Positions 53,501 to 64,000 are shown, counted from the first letter of the stretch. The stretch: DNA of 64,000 nucleotides from Craspedostauros australis (GCA_026770025.1 JAMXDE010000045.1:1-64000), one strand, 5' to 3'. Notes: generated by a model not told the origin, from the sequence alone. A program made the numbers and translations.

Positions 53501-55472
53501 GTGTGCGGGTTGATTTCTTGACGAATGGTGCCGACCAACAGGAAGTTGTCCAGCGTCTTATCTTGAAGAAGAGTGGAGAGGAGATCCAAGGCGACTTGAG
53601 AGCTCCATTGCATGTCGTCGAGGAACATGATGACTGGTCGCATCCTTGTCGCGATTGCCTTGATAAACGACCCGAAGACGTACTGCAGCTTGTTCCAGGC
53701 CCGATCACTGGAGGTCACCATTTGGTCCAAGTTGTCTCTTCGAGTATCCGTACTTCGCGAGTGTATGGAGGGTGTCACGGATGTGGGTTTGATGGAGTCG
53801 GTGATGCCGCCCTCCGCCTGTGACGCGGATAGATCGGAGTTGACCAAGGACATGATAGATGGCACCATCATCGCCATCATCTGCACCTCTTCACCCAGAC
53901 TCTCCCTCACGATCTTGGCCATGCGCTCGCGTTCCACATCGGGTCCATTGATGACCTGCTGGCAGAAGTCATCGAGAGCCTGGATGATGGCAGAGAAGGG
54001 ATCTTTGGAGCCTGTGCTTTCATCGTTCTTGCCTCGAATGATGTATGCACGCTGCTTTTCCTGCGCACGCGATGTCGTCTGCTCGGAGGGTTGTTGATTG
54101 CCGGTGCCAGCGTCATCCTTTCTAACGTTGTTGCTGTTGCCATGATTGGCACCAACACCAAGAGAAGCCGCAAACTGCTCGACGAGTCTCGACTTTCCCG
54201 TTCCGCTGAGTCCCCACAGGAAGACGGCAGGCAACCTCGGAATGCCATTTGGATTCTGGGTTTGGATGATCGAAACTTGCTCGGAAGGCAAGGAAACATC
54301 ACCATCGCTCGGATCGGCCTTGCGCCCATCACTGTCAGATGATTCCTGACGATTCCCGTGCTGCCCCTGACTCTGGCGCGCTTGCTTTTGCCTTCGCCGT
54401 TCCTTGTCGCGCCTTGGCGATCGTCGCACGATGCCATCGAATGCGTCCGTCAGCTGCTGAAGTTCATGGGAACGACCGAAGAACTCTACGTTGCGAAAGT
54501 CGAGCTCAGCATGGATATCTGCGTTTAGCTCTCTCTCGTTGTATCCATCATCGTAGAAGTCATTCCCTGATGTGAAGGTGACGGACACTCGTTCCGTTGA
54601 TGAGGGCTGCGAGATGTAGCTTGCGGTAGAGTTCGCCATGGCCTTGTTAGCGTCCATTTGCATGTTGATGATGTGGGCTTGGTTGCGTTTCGGAGGTGTA
54701 TGTGGTCGTGGGTGCTGTGGAGTGGAGTGGAGTGGAGTCGAAGAAAGCATCGGTCTCTCCACGAGGTAAGGCTGGATGACGCAGCAAGAGCCCAATATTT
54801 ATGATCACCTTTCCATGCTGTTGAAAAACTGTGATGTTGGTGGCGATGTTTGCTTGGTCTCGCATGAGTGATGCGTGATGTTGGCAAACATTGTTTTCTT
54901 GTAGATTTGGAGGGACGATTGATCTTCGTGTGAGCGACATGGATGACACCGATTTTGAGAACCAAGAGTCATAATAGGCCACAGAGGTCAAGATCAATGT
55001 TCACGAAGGTTGCGTGCGAATTCACAACTAGTCCATTTCCTCCACAACAACCTTCGCGTTCGCAGGTGTCCGAAGGACACTGTGTTTGTGCTGCCGCAAC
55101 AATGGAAGGTCTTTTGACGCAGGCTGCACATGGGCCACTTGGCGGAGCTATTTAGTCCTATGAGCCACTTGGCGGAGCTATTTAGTCCTATGAGCCACTT
55201 GGCGTTGCCTCTGATGTCATTGGCTATGTATCTAGATTCCAAGAAGACGAACGTTGTTTGCCTGGGCGTTTCTTCGCCTTTGTTTTATCAAGTCTGTGAA
55301 ATATGAATAGCGCGAGATGCTTCTTTTCCTTCACACGAAATCGTCGCTGACACACATGACTCACTACACAGAACACAACGATCCCAAACTCCGGAAACGG
55401 GACAACAATTTGGATGCGCTTTGCGCCAAAGGCCCCCCAACTGACGTCGAAATGACTTTCTTTGTGCATGAG
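50478..55472. repeat. Segmental duplication, copy 2 (~5 kb)
   Basis: Partner of 40264-45260, direct orientation, about 10.2 kb apart. Differences from copy 1 include an expanded GTCGCC-type run in the coding part (extra Ala-Thr pairs near 52850), small gaps near the start codon, and a 30-bp tandem repeat near 55137-55203. Confidence 0.9.
50518..54657 (-). CDS. STAND-type AAA ATPase with C-terminal helical repeats, copy 2, 1379 aa
   Basis: Paralogue of the gene at 40294-44415 with a few percent of residues changed at most. Start at 54657 (MDANKAMANS) by comparison with copy 1; an ATG two codons earlier (54663) is absent there. The FFGRSHELQQL lead-in, Walker A GLSGTGKS, Walker B VIMFLDDMQW and the YHRWGVLTKVDDL tail are all intact, so nothing suggests loss of function. 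Differences are mostly conservative, plus longer Ala-Thr repeats before EIGPTNEPQGES, an altered SRAQEKQR segment in the linker after Walker A, and an inserted SDSG near the C-terminus. Both copies may be active. Confidence 0.88.
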   Translation of the reverse strand: MDANKAMANSTASYISQPSSTERVSVTFTSGNDFYDDGYNERELNADIHAELDFRNVEFFGRSHELQQLTDAFDGIVRRSPRRDKERRRQKQARQSQGQHGNRQESSDSDGRKADPSDGDVSLPSEQVSIIQTQNPNGIPRLPAVFLWGLSGTGKSRLVEQFAASLGVGANHGNSNNVRKDDAGTGNQQPSEQTTSRAQEKQRAYIIRGKNDESTGSKDPFSAIIQALDDFCQQVINGPDVERERMAKIVRESLGEEVQMMAMMVPSIMSLVNSDLSASQAEGGITDSIKPTSVTPSIHSRSTDTRRDNLDQMVTSSDRAWNKLQYVFGSFIKAIATRMRPVIMFLDDMQWSSQVALDLLSTLLQDKTLDNFLLVGTIRQEINPHTDQPLELDSMSPLANMLDRLYESQHRSEDQQPPEYPGTWPRPQTPNGPRLWTDIHLSNMTQQDVGLWLSQLLDREADELQPLAAKIHSKTDGNIFFMLQLLEELERCNAIVYSRISFQWEWHLPDDESLGSNDLSSSHPAELRYHRSTFAATTNVMQLMVRKLNNQPAELRTVLIIASYIRFSFDFDLLQFVLTEESKHQPSTDGFVFAAATATATATATEIGPTNEPQGESPRLLLQHLEHAVLDGLLSNTVGSKTFRFAHDRIQQAALSMIPFGETRSKLKQRIGMHIWRLYCQQNQLPLTTTSTSTFTCSNDSSDSDSRSLPTIDTSLLFVAADHLNCIPTKDHAFSLRLNLEVGQQALKMAAMAPAAMYLQLAHHAFHKLRNPWEDQYDLSLRLHQLRSDVELTLGHYQLGYELGHMVLEKANTTEQKLPVYSCMVSAYAKEDKQDLCVQLSRRTIRLLAGYPRRAYALHAARDLLWLTSYLKRHSNEQILSLPALRDTNRVLANKFMFQLIIRSFLGANLVEWMMASMKVVRMSIRHGICAEAALGFVSAGMVQTALGNQAVATRLANLASAIIRRDPDPYIQAWVDVISGVFIYGWNEPAGVIIEKLHRGFSACMQRGDFETGFFCWQSGNMVAEWEGHPMPEMYRSYQLMLDQMALFKVSSNIEWFKEHAKLPAILIGKEEMNWDDIAHFGEGIVKTKETAFVLKVGYWTRQLLTTYFQRFDVAKILFERLEKSCSDDPIYNFQSSRLLYIALMAASLYRQTKRPKYKRQLKQVYKSSRSACATKGDRHASRHLIIRAEYNAATSKHGDDNKDKSKSTQKSIDAIKGAFYDAIFASDAVGRIHEAGLACERFADYLIMMKMESDAIIEHVSQACSYYHRWGVLTKVDDLRKRYSQYIDDEQICRLFKKHEQQPGHVVLPTHLQAGSDRIRLNFGGSGQSVMVGSVATKTTWPQASSMPSSDSGSGDENSQADEMFEDDNISILTDHE

Positions 55473-56313
55473 CCCAAGGAACACCTGACATTTTGCCCGT
55501 TTTTCATTTTTCTTACTTGTAGTTGAAGTTCATCTAAAGAACGGACTACTTTTCACTCAGTGTGTTCCTTGTCGCACCATGAAATTATTTTGGCGCGAAA
55601 TTTTGGCGCGAAACCTCCCACCAACAAATACGGAACAATCACTCCTTTCCCTCCTTCTCCCACACTCAATCATGAATCACCACTGACTCAAATACTATCC
55701 GAGTCAATGGGATCAAGGCACCCTGGGAACTATATGCTCTCCTGAGCTATTGCAATGCAGTCAACCTGAATTCCGTTGTCAGCTATACAACCTGACAACC
55801 CTGCACGACAACAGCCAAGAGATCTTCCCTGCTTCAACACATGCAGGGAATCCTACATCAATTCCCTCGGCCTGACAACCTGTGTTCTCGATCTCAACCT
55901 CAATCAAGGTGTCAAGGCTTTGTACTCGAACGTAGAACAACTATGATGAGATACTGGAGAAAGAGAGAAAGAGAGGACCTATCCGCCCTCAGCACTGAAC
56001 CTCTAAAGGTCAGTGCAGAGCCGCACTACTCAACTGACAATCGTTTCTTCATCCTACATCTCAAACTGATCAACTCACAATGCAGACTATTCAAATAACA
56101 AATAGCACAACTCAAGATCAACACTAATCTACTTCATTGTCATTCACTACTAACCCCAGACGGTCGCCCCAAGTTGACTTCACCATCAAATTCCTCGAAT
56201 CTAGCAGTCAGCTAGGCCATCCCTTCCGGATCGTGTCACAACAGCACACGAAAATCCAACTCTTGTGACTTAATCTACTGGGACCTAAAGCACAGCGCTG
56301 AGACAAAAAAGTT
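54658..56313. promoter_or_regulatory. Upstream region of AAA copy 2 and following intergenic DNA
   Basis: Holds the 201-bp identical block (54865-55065), the palindrome GTGTCCGAAGGACAC (55066-55080), a 30-bp tandem repeat (about 55137-55203) and, beyond the duplication, two back-to-back E2F-like sites ATTTTGGCGCGAAA (55587-55613). The rest, to 56313, has no supported gene. Confidence 0.4.
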
Positions 56314-57166
56314 TGTTGGCAAGTTCCGTGATTGGATGCCTACGATCGTGGAAGACGGTGTTGGTTGATAGTCATTCTGTGTTGACAAGTTCCGCTCACA
56401 GAAGCCTACGATTGTGGAAGACGGTGTTGTTGATAGTCGCTCGTTTGTTATTTCATTATGTTGGCACTCCAATCCTCTTGGTGTCTCTGTTGTCTTTGCC
56501 CGATGCTCTCAGCACGTTTGTCTATCTCGTAGATTGGGTCGTCCGACTATGAGTCGGTACATGAGATGCTCTCTCGCTGCTCTTCGTATTCTCTCTCTCT
56601 CTTTCTCAATATCGTGTACTCGTGCTACACAATGCTTCGCGTTCGATACGTACTCCGCATTCAACACTTGTTCGTTCACTACTGGTTCCTACTCCATGAG
56701 TACTTACCATTTGAACTTCACCTCTTGTATCCATGATCTTGATGCTCTTCGGTCATCTGATCTTTACCTTCTGCTTCTGACATGGAGACAGATGTCGATG
56801 TGGTGACACGGTGGCATCCTGTCTACGTCAGCTGTCGTCCTTCTGCTCTCCAGATGTCACGTTCCGTCGATGATGTGATGGTCTCTCAGATGATATCGTC
56901 ATCTGAGGTTTAGTTGGGAGGTACATCGAGATTCTCTTGGTACCATTGATGGATGGACGGACGATGTTTCCAATTCTCTCAGAAATCGTTGATTCCAAAT
57001 TTCCTCCAGAAATTCTGCTCATTTTCGTGTTCCATTTCCGCTGTGATTCTGACAACTCACATCATACTATTGACACGAATGTAGTTGTACCGTCCGTACA
57101 TGAATACACGTACATTTCGACATATACTCACATGTACATCTCGACACCCTTCCTGTGTGCATTCGG
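56314..57166 (-). mobile_element. 3' LTR and untranslated end of copia element 1
   Basis: Reads as the - strand 3' end of the retrotransposon whose pol lies at 57167-59082. The outer LTR border is at 56314 (TGTTGGCAAGTTCCG), the same terminus as element 2 at 59083. The first 66 bp are duplicated: a second terminus-like TGTTGACAAGTTCCG begins at 56380. Similarity to element 2 then runs through to pol, including a CT run near 56589. The inner LTR border could not be fixed, because no clear polypurine tract stands out. Confidence 0.7.
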
Positions 57167-59082
57167 TCATTCGAATGTTCTTGATGTGTCAAGGCACGAC
57201 TTCTCATGCTCTCGTTGCAAGTCATCCTTGATGTTCTTGGTGAATCCGTCGCTTATGTTCTGCTCGGATTTGACGAAAATGATTTCGATGGTTTTGTTGA
57301 TTACCATGTTCCTCACGTAGTGATGGCGCACGTCGATGTGCCGCGATCGTTGGGATGTTGATGGGTTCTTGGCGATGAAGATCGCTCCAATGTTTTCCAC
57401 GCAGACTTTGATCGGTGTCTTCACTGGGACGCCCACACTCTCGAGTAGCTGTACGACGAAGAAGATCTCTTTTGCCGCTTCGGAAAGGGGAACGTATTCT
57501 GCTTCGGATGAGCTGAGTGTGACGGCCTTCTGTGCCTTGGATCGCCAAAGAATTAGCACCTTGCACAGGTATAGGATGAACCCTTCTACGCTGATTCTCG
57601 TGTTCTTGTCTCCTGCATATTCGCTATCGCAGAAGAGCTCCATGTCCCAGCCGTCGTTGTCTGGACGCGCTGGATGGATCTTCAATCCATAGTCCTTTGT
57701 ATCGATCACATACTTGATGATCCGATACATCTCCTTCATTGCAGCCTTGGTCGGCCCGATCAATACCTTGGAGAGTTCCCTCACAGGGTTCGCGATATCC
57801 GGTCGCGAGTGCTTGATGAGGAAGAGTAGCATACCGACGCCTCGGCGGTATTCGGCATGTTCTTCCGGTCCGACCTTCTGCAGTCCGTTATCTTCGGATG
57901 GTCGTACGATGATTTGACCCGGGGTTCCCGGTGTCCCGTAGCGCTGCATCTTCTCAACCTTGGTTCCGAACTCTTCGATGAGATGTCGGATGAGATGTGG
58001 TTGACGCAATGTCGCTCTAGTCTTGTCATGGTTCAGTTCAATGTTGCAGCTGAGGTAGTCTCCGAGTCCGCGCTCGATTGTCACCTTGAATTTGCTGCCT
58101 TGGATGTCCTTCAGGAATGTCTCCAGTGCCTTGGGGTCTCCGCAACAGAAGCAATCGTCCACGTAGATGGCCATGATCATGCTTCCTTTATTCGTCTTCC
58201 TGTAGAACAGGCACGGGTCTGCTGCGCTCTGTTCGAAGTTGATATTCTTGAGGGTCGATACCAACATCTTGAACCACTGCCTGGCGCTCTGCACAAGTCT
58301 GTAGATTGGCTTGTGTAGGGTCAGGGCTTCGTCTGCTAGATGATCCATCCCATTGGGACAGTTCATGTAGATCTCCTTGTCAAGGTCTCCATGTAGGAAT
58401 GCCGTTACGACATCGACGAGTGCGCAATCCATCTTCTTGATCAGCATGATCACCATCATGACCCGATAGGTCACGTCATGGATGACGGGTGAGTAGTGCT
58501 CTTGAAAGTCTACTCCTGCGACTTGTGAATAGCCACATGCAACGAGCCGTGCTCGATGTGTGCTGTCGCGTTTCAGCTTGAAGACCCATTTGCATTTGCA
58601 GCATCTGCGGCCGCGTGGGATGGCGTCTCGTTTGATCTTGCTGTATACCTTGTGTGTATCCATGGAGTCAAACTCCTTTTTGATGGCTGCTCGATATCCC
58701 TTGCGATGGATGGGATCTGGGTGATTGAAGGCTCCATCGAATGTCGTTGGTTCGATGTGCTTCTCTGGTTCCTTGTTCTCGTCTTGCATCGACAGTCCGA
58801 TGTCGATCGCTGGTACTTCGGTGATGATTGCGTTCATCCCGTATAGTCCTGTTGTGCTGTGATGAGTGATCTCGATCTCTTCATCTTCGTCTATGATTTC
58901 TTCGTCATCTGTAGTTTCATTGTTGGATTCGTCAGTTATCTCATCACTGAGTTCATCACTGTCTTCATTGGATGATGACTTGCTCTCATAGCCTTCCTCC
59001 TTTCGACCTCGTTCATTGAAGTCTGCGAGCTCACGCAGAGCTCTGGAAATACTCTTCCCTGTAGTTGGATTGGGATTAGCTT
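57167..59082 (-). pseudogene. Copia pol fragment (RT-RNase H), element 1, interrupted
   Basis: The frame stays open from the right edge at 59082 to the stop at 57167, with the first internal Met at 58837. It contains the acidic linker before RT, the reverse transcriptase from RKGYRAAIKKEFDSMDTHKV through the catalytic IYVDD (58154-58168), and RNase H with FCDSEYAGD, LSSSEAEYVPLSEA and the C-terminal VKSEQNISDGFTKN. Gag, protease and integrase are missing because element 2 begins exactly at 59083, inside the linker. RT and RH motifs are intact, so the break is young. Not functional in this form. Confidence 0.93.
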
Positions 59083-59903
59083 TGTTGGCAAGTTCCGCTC
59101 ACGGTAACCTACGATCGTGGAAGATGGTGTTGGTTGATAGTCGTCTGTTTGCTATTTCATTACGTTGGCACTCCGATACTCTCGGTGTCCGTTCGTTCTC
59201 TTGCCCGATGCTCTCGGCGCTTCAATCTGTTTCGTAGATTCAGTCTCCGACTATGAGTCGGTACGTGAGATCCTCTCTCGCTCCTCTCTGTATTCTCTCT
59301 CTCTCTCTCTCTCTCTCTCAACATCGTGTGTTCGTGCTACACGATACTCCGTGTTCGATGCGTGCTCCGCATTCGACACTCCGTTCATTCAGTACTGGCT
59401 TCTACTCCATGAGTACTTACCATTTGAAGTTCACCTTCAGTATCCATGATCTTCATGGGTCATCGTATCTTCGCCTCCTGCTCTGACTTGGAGACAGTTG
59501 TCGACGTGGTGACATGTTGACATCCTGTCGACGTCAGTAGGCGTCCTTCTGCTCTCCAGATGTCACGTTCCATTGGTGATGCAGTAGTCTGTCAGATAAT
59601 ATCATCATCTGAGGTTTAGTTGGGAAGTACCTCGAGATTCTCTTGGTACCATTGATGCATGGACGGACGATCTTCTGATTCTCTCAGAAATCGTTATTTG
59701 CAAATTTCCTCCAGAAATCTTGCCCCTTTTCTTGTGTTCCATTTCCCCTGTAATTCTGACGAATCACAGTATACTATCGACACGAGTATAGTTATACCGT
59801 CCAAGTGCGTATGAGAGAATAGCGGGTGAACGATGCACATATACACGTACATCTTGACATATACTCACATGTACATCTCGACACCCTTCCTGTGTGCATT
59901 CGG
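59083..59903 (-). mobile_element. 3' LTR and untranslated end of copia element 2
   Basis: Begins with TGTTGGCAAGTTCCGCTCAC directly after element-1 pol sequence ending GGGATTAGCTT. It has a (CT) run at about 59287-59320, and similarity to 56380-57160 throughout. Terminal TG on + and ACA on - fit the usual TG...CA ends. The inner border is uncertain. The other LTR and the target-site copy should lie beyond 64000. Confidence 0.75.
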
Positions 59904-62900
59904 TCATTCGAATGTTCTCGATGTGTCAAGGTACGACTTCTCGTGTTCACGTTGCAAGTCGGCCTTGATGTTCTTGGTGAATCCGTCGCTTGTGTTCTGC
60001 TCGGATTTGACAAAAATGATTTCGATGGTTTTGTTGATTACCATGTTCCTCACGTAGTGATGGCGCACGTCGATATGCCGCGATCGTTGGGACGTTGATG
60101 GGTTCTTGGCGATGAAGATCGCTCCGATGTTGTCCACACGGACCTTGATCGGTGTCTTCACTGGGATGCCCACACTTTCGAGTAGCTGCACGACAAAGAA
60201 GATTTCCTTTGCCGCTTCGGAAAGGGGAACGTATTCTGCTTCGGATGAGCTGAGTGTGACGGCCTTCTGTGCCTTGGATCGCCAAAGAATTAGCACCTTG
60301 CACAGGTATAGGATGAACCCTTCTACGCTGATTCTCGTGTTCTTGTCTCCTGCATATTCGCTATCGCAGAAGAGCTCCATGTCCCAGCCGTCGTTGTCTG
60401 GACGCGCTGGATGGATCTTCAATCCATAGTCCTTTGTATCGATCACATACTTGATGATCCGATACATCTCCTTCATTGCGGCCTTGGTGGGCCCGATCAA
60501 TACCTTGGAGAGTTCCCTCACAGGATTCGCGATGTCTGGTCGCGAGTGCTTGATGAGGAAGAGTAGCATACCGACGCCTCGGCGGTATTCGGCATGTTCT
60601 TCCGGTCCGACCTTCTGCAGTCCGTTATCTTCGGATGGTCGTACGATGATTTGACCCGGGGTTCCCGGTGTCCCGTAGCGCTGCATCCTTTCAACCTTGG
60701 TTCCGAACTCTTCGATGAGATGTCGGATGAGATGTGGTTGACGCAATGTCGCTCTAGTCTTGTCATGGTTCAGTTCAATGTTGCAGCTGAGGTAGTCTCC
60801 GAGTCCGCGCTCGATTGTCACCTTGAATTTGCTGCCTTGGATGTCCTTCAGGAATGTCTCCAGTGCTTTGGAGTCTCCGCAACAGAAGCAATCGTCCACG
60901 TAGATGGCCACGATCATGCTTCCTTCGTTCGTCTTCCTGTAGAACAGGCACGGGTCTGCTGCGCTCTGTTCGAAGTTGATATTCTTGAGGGTCGATACCA
61001 ACATCTTGAACCACTGCCTGGCGCTCTGCACAAGTCTGTAGATTGGCTTGTGTAGGGTCAGGGCTTCGTCTGCTAGATGATCCATCCCATTGGGACAGTT
61101 CATGTAGATCTCCTTGTCAAGGTCTCCATGTAGGAATGCCGTTACGACATCGACGAGTGCGCAATCCATCTTCTTGATCAGCATGATCACCATCATGACC
61201 CGATAGGTCACGTCATGGATGACGGGTGAGTAGTGCTCTTGAAAGTCTACTCCTGCGACTTGTGAATAGCCACATGCAACGAGCCGTGCTCGATGTGTGC
61301 CGTCACGCTTCAACTTGAAGACCCATTTGCATTTGCAGCATCTGCGGCCGCGTGGGATGGCGTCTCGTTTGATCTTGCTATACACATTGCGTGTGTCCAT
61401 GGAGTCGAACTCCTTCTTGATGGCTGCTCGATATCCCTTTCGATGGATAGGATCTGGGTGATTGAAGGCTCCGTCGAACGTTGTAGGTTCGATGTGCTTC
61501 TCTGGTTCCTTGTTCTCGTCCTGCATCGACAGTCCGATGTCGATCGCTGGTGATTCGGTAATGATTGCATTCATTCCGTATAGTCCTGTTGTGCTATAAT
61601 GAGTGATCTCGATCTCTCCATCTTCGTTTTCGATTTCTTCGTCATCTGTAGTTTCGTTGTTGGAATCGTCGATCATCTCGTCGCTGAGTTCGTCACTCGC
61701 CTCGTTGGATGATGGATCGCTCTCATAGCCCTCTTCCTTTCGACCTCGTTCGTTGAAGTCTGCGAGCTCGCGCAGAGCTCTGGGAATACTCTTCCCTGCA
61801 GTTGGCTTGGGATTAGCTTCTCCCTTCCTGCCTCGTGCTTCGTGACGTCGGATCCTCTCCTTTCTAGCTATGTCACGCTTACTTGGTTTGCTCGGTGGAG
61901 GTCTGGATGGTGTGTCATGTGTAGACCTCGCTGGTGTGTTCGGAGGAGTGACGCCTGTGTCATCGTCGGCTTCGTCGCTAGATGGTAGGATCTCATCATC
62001 CTCATGATTGGATTCGCTCCGATCTTCCTCGTCATTCTGGATTAGTTGAGTCACTACTCCGTCGTCCTCATTATCCTCATCATCGCTGTCTGATAGGATG
62101 TAGTACCTGTTGCTGTCAGCGAAAGATACTCTCTTCGCTTCCGATGTTTGACGCGTTGCCGTCCTTGGCATTGCTCCCTTCCGTCCGATGGTTGTGAAGC
62201 CGTCTGCGTCCGTTGTTCCTGTTTCATTGGATATGTTCGGTGCTGGTGCCCAGCCACGGAACTGTCCGTATGATTGGTTGAGCCACTTGATGTCCCGTGA
62301 ACAGATGAGTGACTTGGTCGATGGTCTGTACATGTTGTAGACCCCTGATGCGTGTTGGTGTGCATATCCGATGAACACCATCTCTTCTCCTCTGTTCTTG
62401 AGCTTGGCGGTAATCCCGCCGTAGGTAGTCTTCACAACACCCACCTCTCCAAACGTGCGGAGTGCATCCGCATATGGTGGATCGTTGCCGAAGAATTGTC
62501 GATGTGGTGACTCCTTCTGGTTCTTCGCTACAGTGATATTGGCGATGGCGGTGGCAGTACTAGCAGCTGCTGCCCACAGGCCATGCCTATACTCTTCGTC
62601 GAGCTGTGCTCCGTTAAGCATGGAGCGGATCTTGGTGTAGAGGTACGCGAACTTGCGTTCCACTCTGCCGTTCTGTTGCGGCGTGTTCGATGCCGTGTAT
62701 TCGAATTTCACGTTGAGTCCTGCATCGATGAGAATATCCTCCGTGGATTTGTTCTCTCCGCTGTTGTCACCTCGGAAGATGATCTGTTGGTCACCAGTCT
62801 GTGACTTGATCGTCTGGACGAATCGTTTGATGTATCCTGGTTGATCACTCTTGTTCTTGAGAAAGAAACTCCAGCAGTGATCCGTGCAGTCGTCCACGAT

Positions 62901-64000
62901 CAGGGTCCAGTAGCGTTTATCTCCGAAGCTTATGTGTTTAGTGTAACTAATGTCAATGAAGAGCCGTTCGCCGCGGCGAGTCGCTCTTGGAATGGTTGCC
63001 TTCGGAATATTCTTCACTCTTGCGTTCGCGACCGCGCAGTCGCGACATACCGGCATCTCGCCGATAATCTTCCATCCATACTGAGCGGCCGTCCGCTTCA
63101 TGGTCTCGAGCGGCGCGTGGCCGAGCATTCGGTGCAGGTTCACCGCGCTGATCTCCTTGGATGGATTCTTGACGATGGCTGTGCAAGCCTTGTCGTCGTC
63201 TGTTGGCATGATGGGATGCATCTGCACTCCCGTGATGAATCCGTTGGATGTGGGGAAGACTCGATCGAACACGATCTTCGTTCCGGATCCGTTGATGATG
63301 TCCATCAGGATGCCGTTGTTACCAAGCTGATAACCGTTGTACAGAGCCTTGTTCGTGGAGAAAAGGTTCACCGCCATCTTAGGTGTGTACTTCACATCAT
63401 CGAGCCGGATGATATGGCCAGTGTTGTCTCGCTGCTTGACCTTCAAGCGAATGGATCCCATCTTGGGAGAGTCCAGCTTCGTGCTGTCTCCCACTTGGAC
63501 GAAGGACTTGATATGCCGCACGTTGAAGAGAGCGGCGTCCGAGTTGACGATGTGACACGAAGCTCCGCTATCGGCGAGCCAGGTGTCCTTGTTGACCTTG
63601 TCCTTGTACTTGGTGCTCAGCTCGTGGAGTTGCTCCACAGCTGCCGCAGCTATCTCGTCGTCGAAGCTGCCGTCGTCGTCGTCTTCGTGAACTCCATCTT
63701 CGTTGTATGGAGGATGATGATCTCCGTCATCCATGTCATCGGGTAGTTGCGCGTAGTCCGATGGAATCGTACTGTTCCGATGAGATCCTGTGGCTGGATC
63801 GTATGGGTGGACGCGTGATCGCTCGCGTAAGAGCACGCGCATGCATCCTCCAAGGATGTAATGCAGATCCGTCTCTGGGATCGTTTCCGAGTCGTTCGCT
63901 TCCAGTATGCGATTGATGATGATTGCATTGACGAGGATCTCTTCGATTGATTCGAAGTGCTCGGATAGGATGGATCCCATCATGTTCACCCATATTGGCA
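59904..64000 (-). mobile_element. Copia Gag-Pol polyprotein, element 2, partial at window edge
   Basis: One frame open from the window edge to the stop at 59904; codons before the GTG at 63989 are also open, so the N-terminal gag is cut off by the window. Order on -: end of gag; protease with WLADSGASCHI (catalytic DSG near 63558-63572); integrase with HRMLGH and CRDC zinc ligands, then FIDISY, RGDNSGEN and NGRVERK for the DDE triad; a long acidic Ser/Asp/Glu linker; RT with IYVDD at 60891-60905; RNase H with FCDSEYAGD and SSSEAEY. Integrase before RT defines Ty1/copia. It resembles the diatom CoDi elements (family knowledge). No stops or shifts in over 1360 codons, so it is potentially active and recently inserted. 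Confidence 0.95.

Noticed and set aside
1..64000. CRISPR array, bacterial operon, phage or tRNA/rRNA genes
   Set aside because: No regularly spaced direct repeats with unique spacers, no Shine-Dalgarno-led gene strings, and no tRNA cloverleaf or rRNA signature were noticed. Introns and copia elements show eukaryotic nuclear DNA.

Overview
The window is nuclear DNA of a photosynthetic stramenopile, most likely a pennate diatom. This is inferred from three things: two proteins with signal peptides ending in an ASAF-like plastid-import motif, short GT-AG introns (about 180-335 bp) in otherwise compact genes, and Ty1/copia pol genes of the kind common in diatoms. The species (for example Seminavis or a relative) cannot be fixed from sequence alone.

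Layout. 1-6.3 kb: gene-poor, with a purine-rich degenerate minisatellite, one small unrecognised ORF and a hairpin. 6.3-29.6 kb: a head-to-tail array of six leucine-rich-repeat-like (RNI-like) genes on + (A at 6.9, B at 11.5, C at 16.2, D at 19.8, E at 24.5, F at 28.2 kb). E and F are intact and D almost so; A, B and C are broken. Between them on - lie convergent partners: an acidic, disordered, tail-anchored membrane protein (three copies, after A, B, D) or a decayed FAD-dependent monooxygenase (two copies, after C and E). Each divergent spacer repeats the same parts: an orphan signal-peptide segment, a CT/GA inverted repeat and remains of a leader ORF. 29.6-32.8 kb: no convincing gene. 32.8-36.1 kb: a four-exon HECT E3 ubiquitin ligase with three N-terminal beta-type repeats. 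36.7-39.9 kb: a divergent pair of plastid-targeted genes, an EF-hand protein (-) and a SnoaL/NTF2-like protein (+), around a spacer with CRE-like motifs. 40.3-55.5 kb: a ~5 kb segmental duplication carrying a ~1375-residue STAND-type AAA ATPase gene (-) twice, separated by 5 kb of unique DNA with a two-exon alpha/beta hydrolase (-). 56.3-64 kb: two nested copia retrotransposons on -; the distal one has inserted into the pol gene of the proximal one and runs off the window.

The array is the region with the most unexplained structure. It shows repeated duplication, tract-wise homogenisation, mosaic copies, frameshifts at homopolymers, and small non-coding elements that persist in every spacer.
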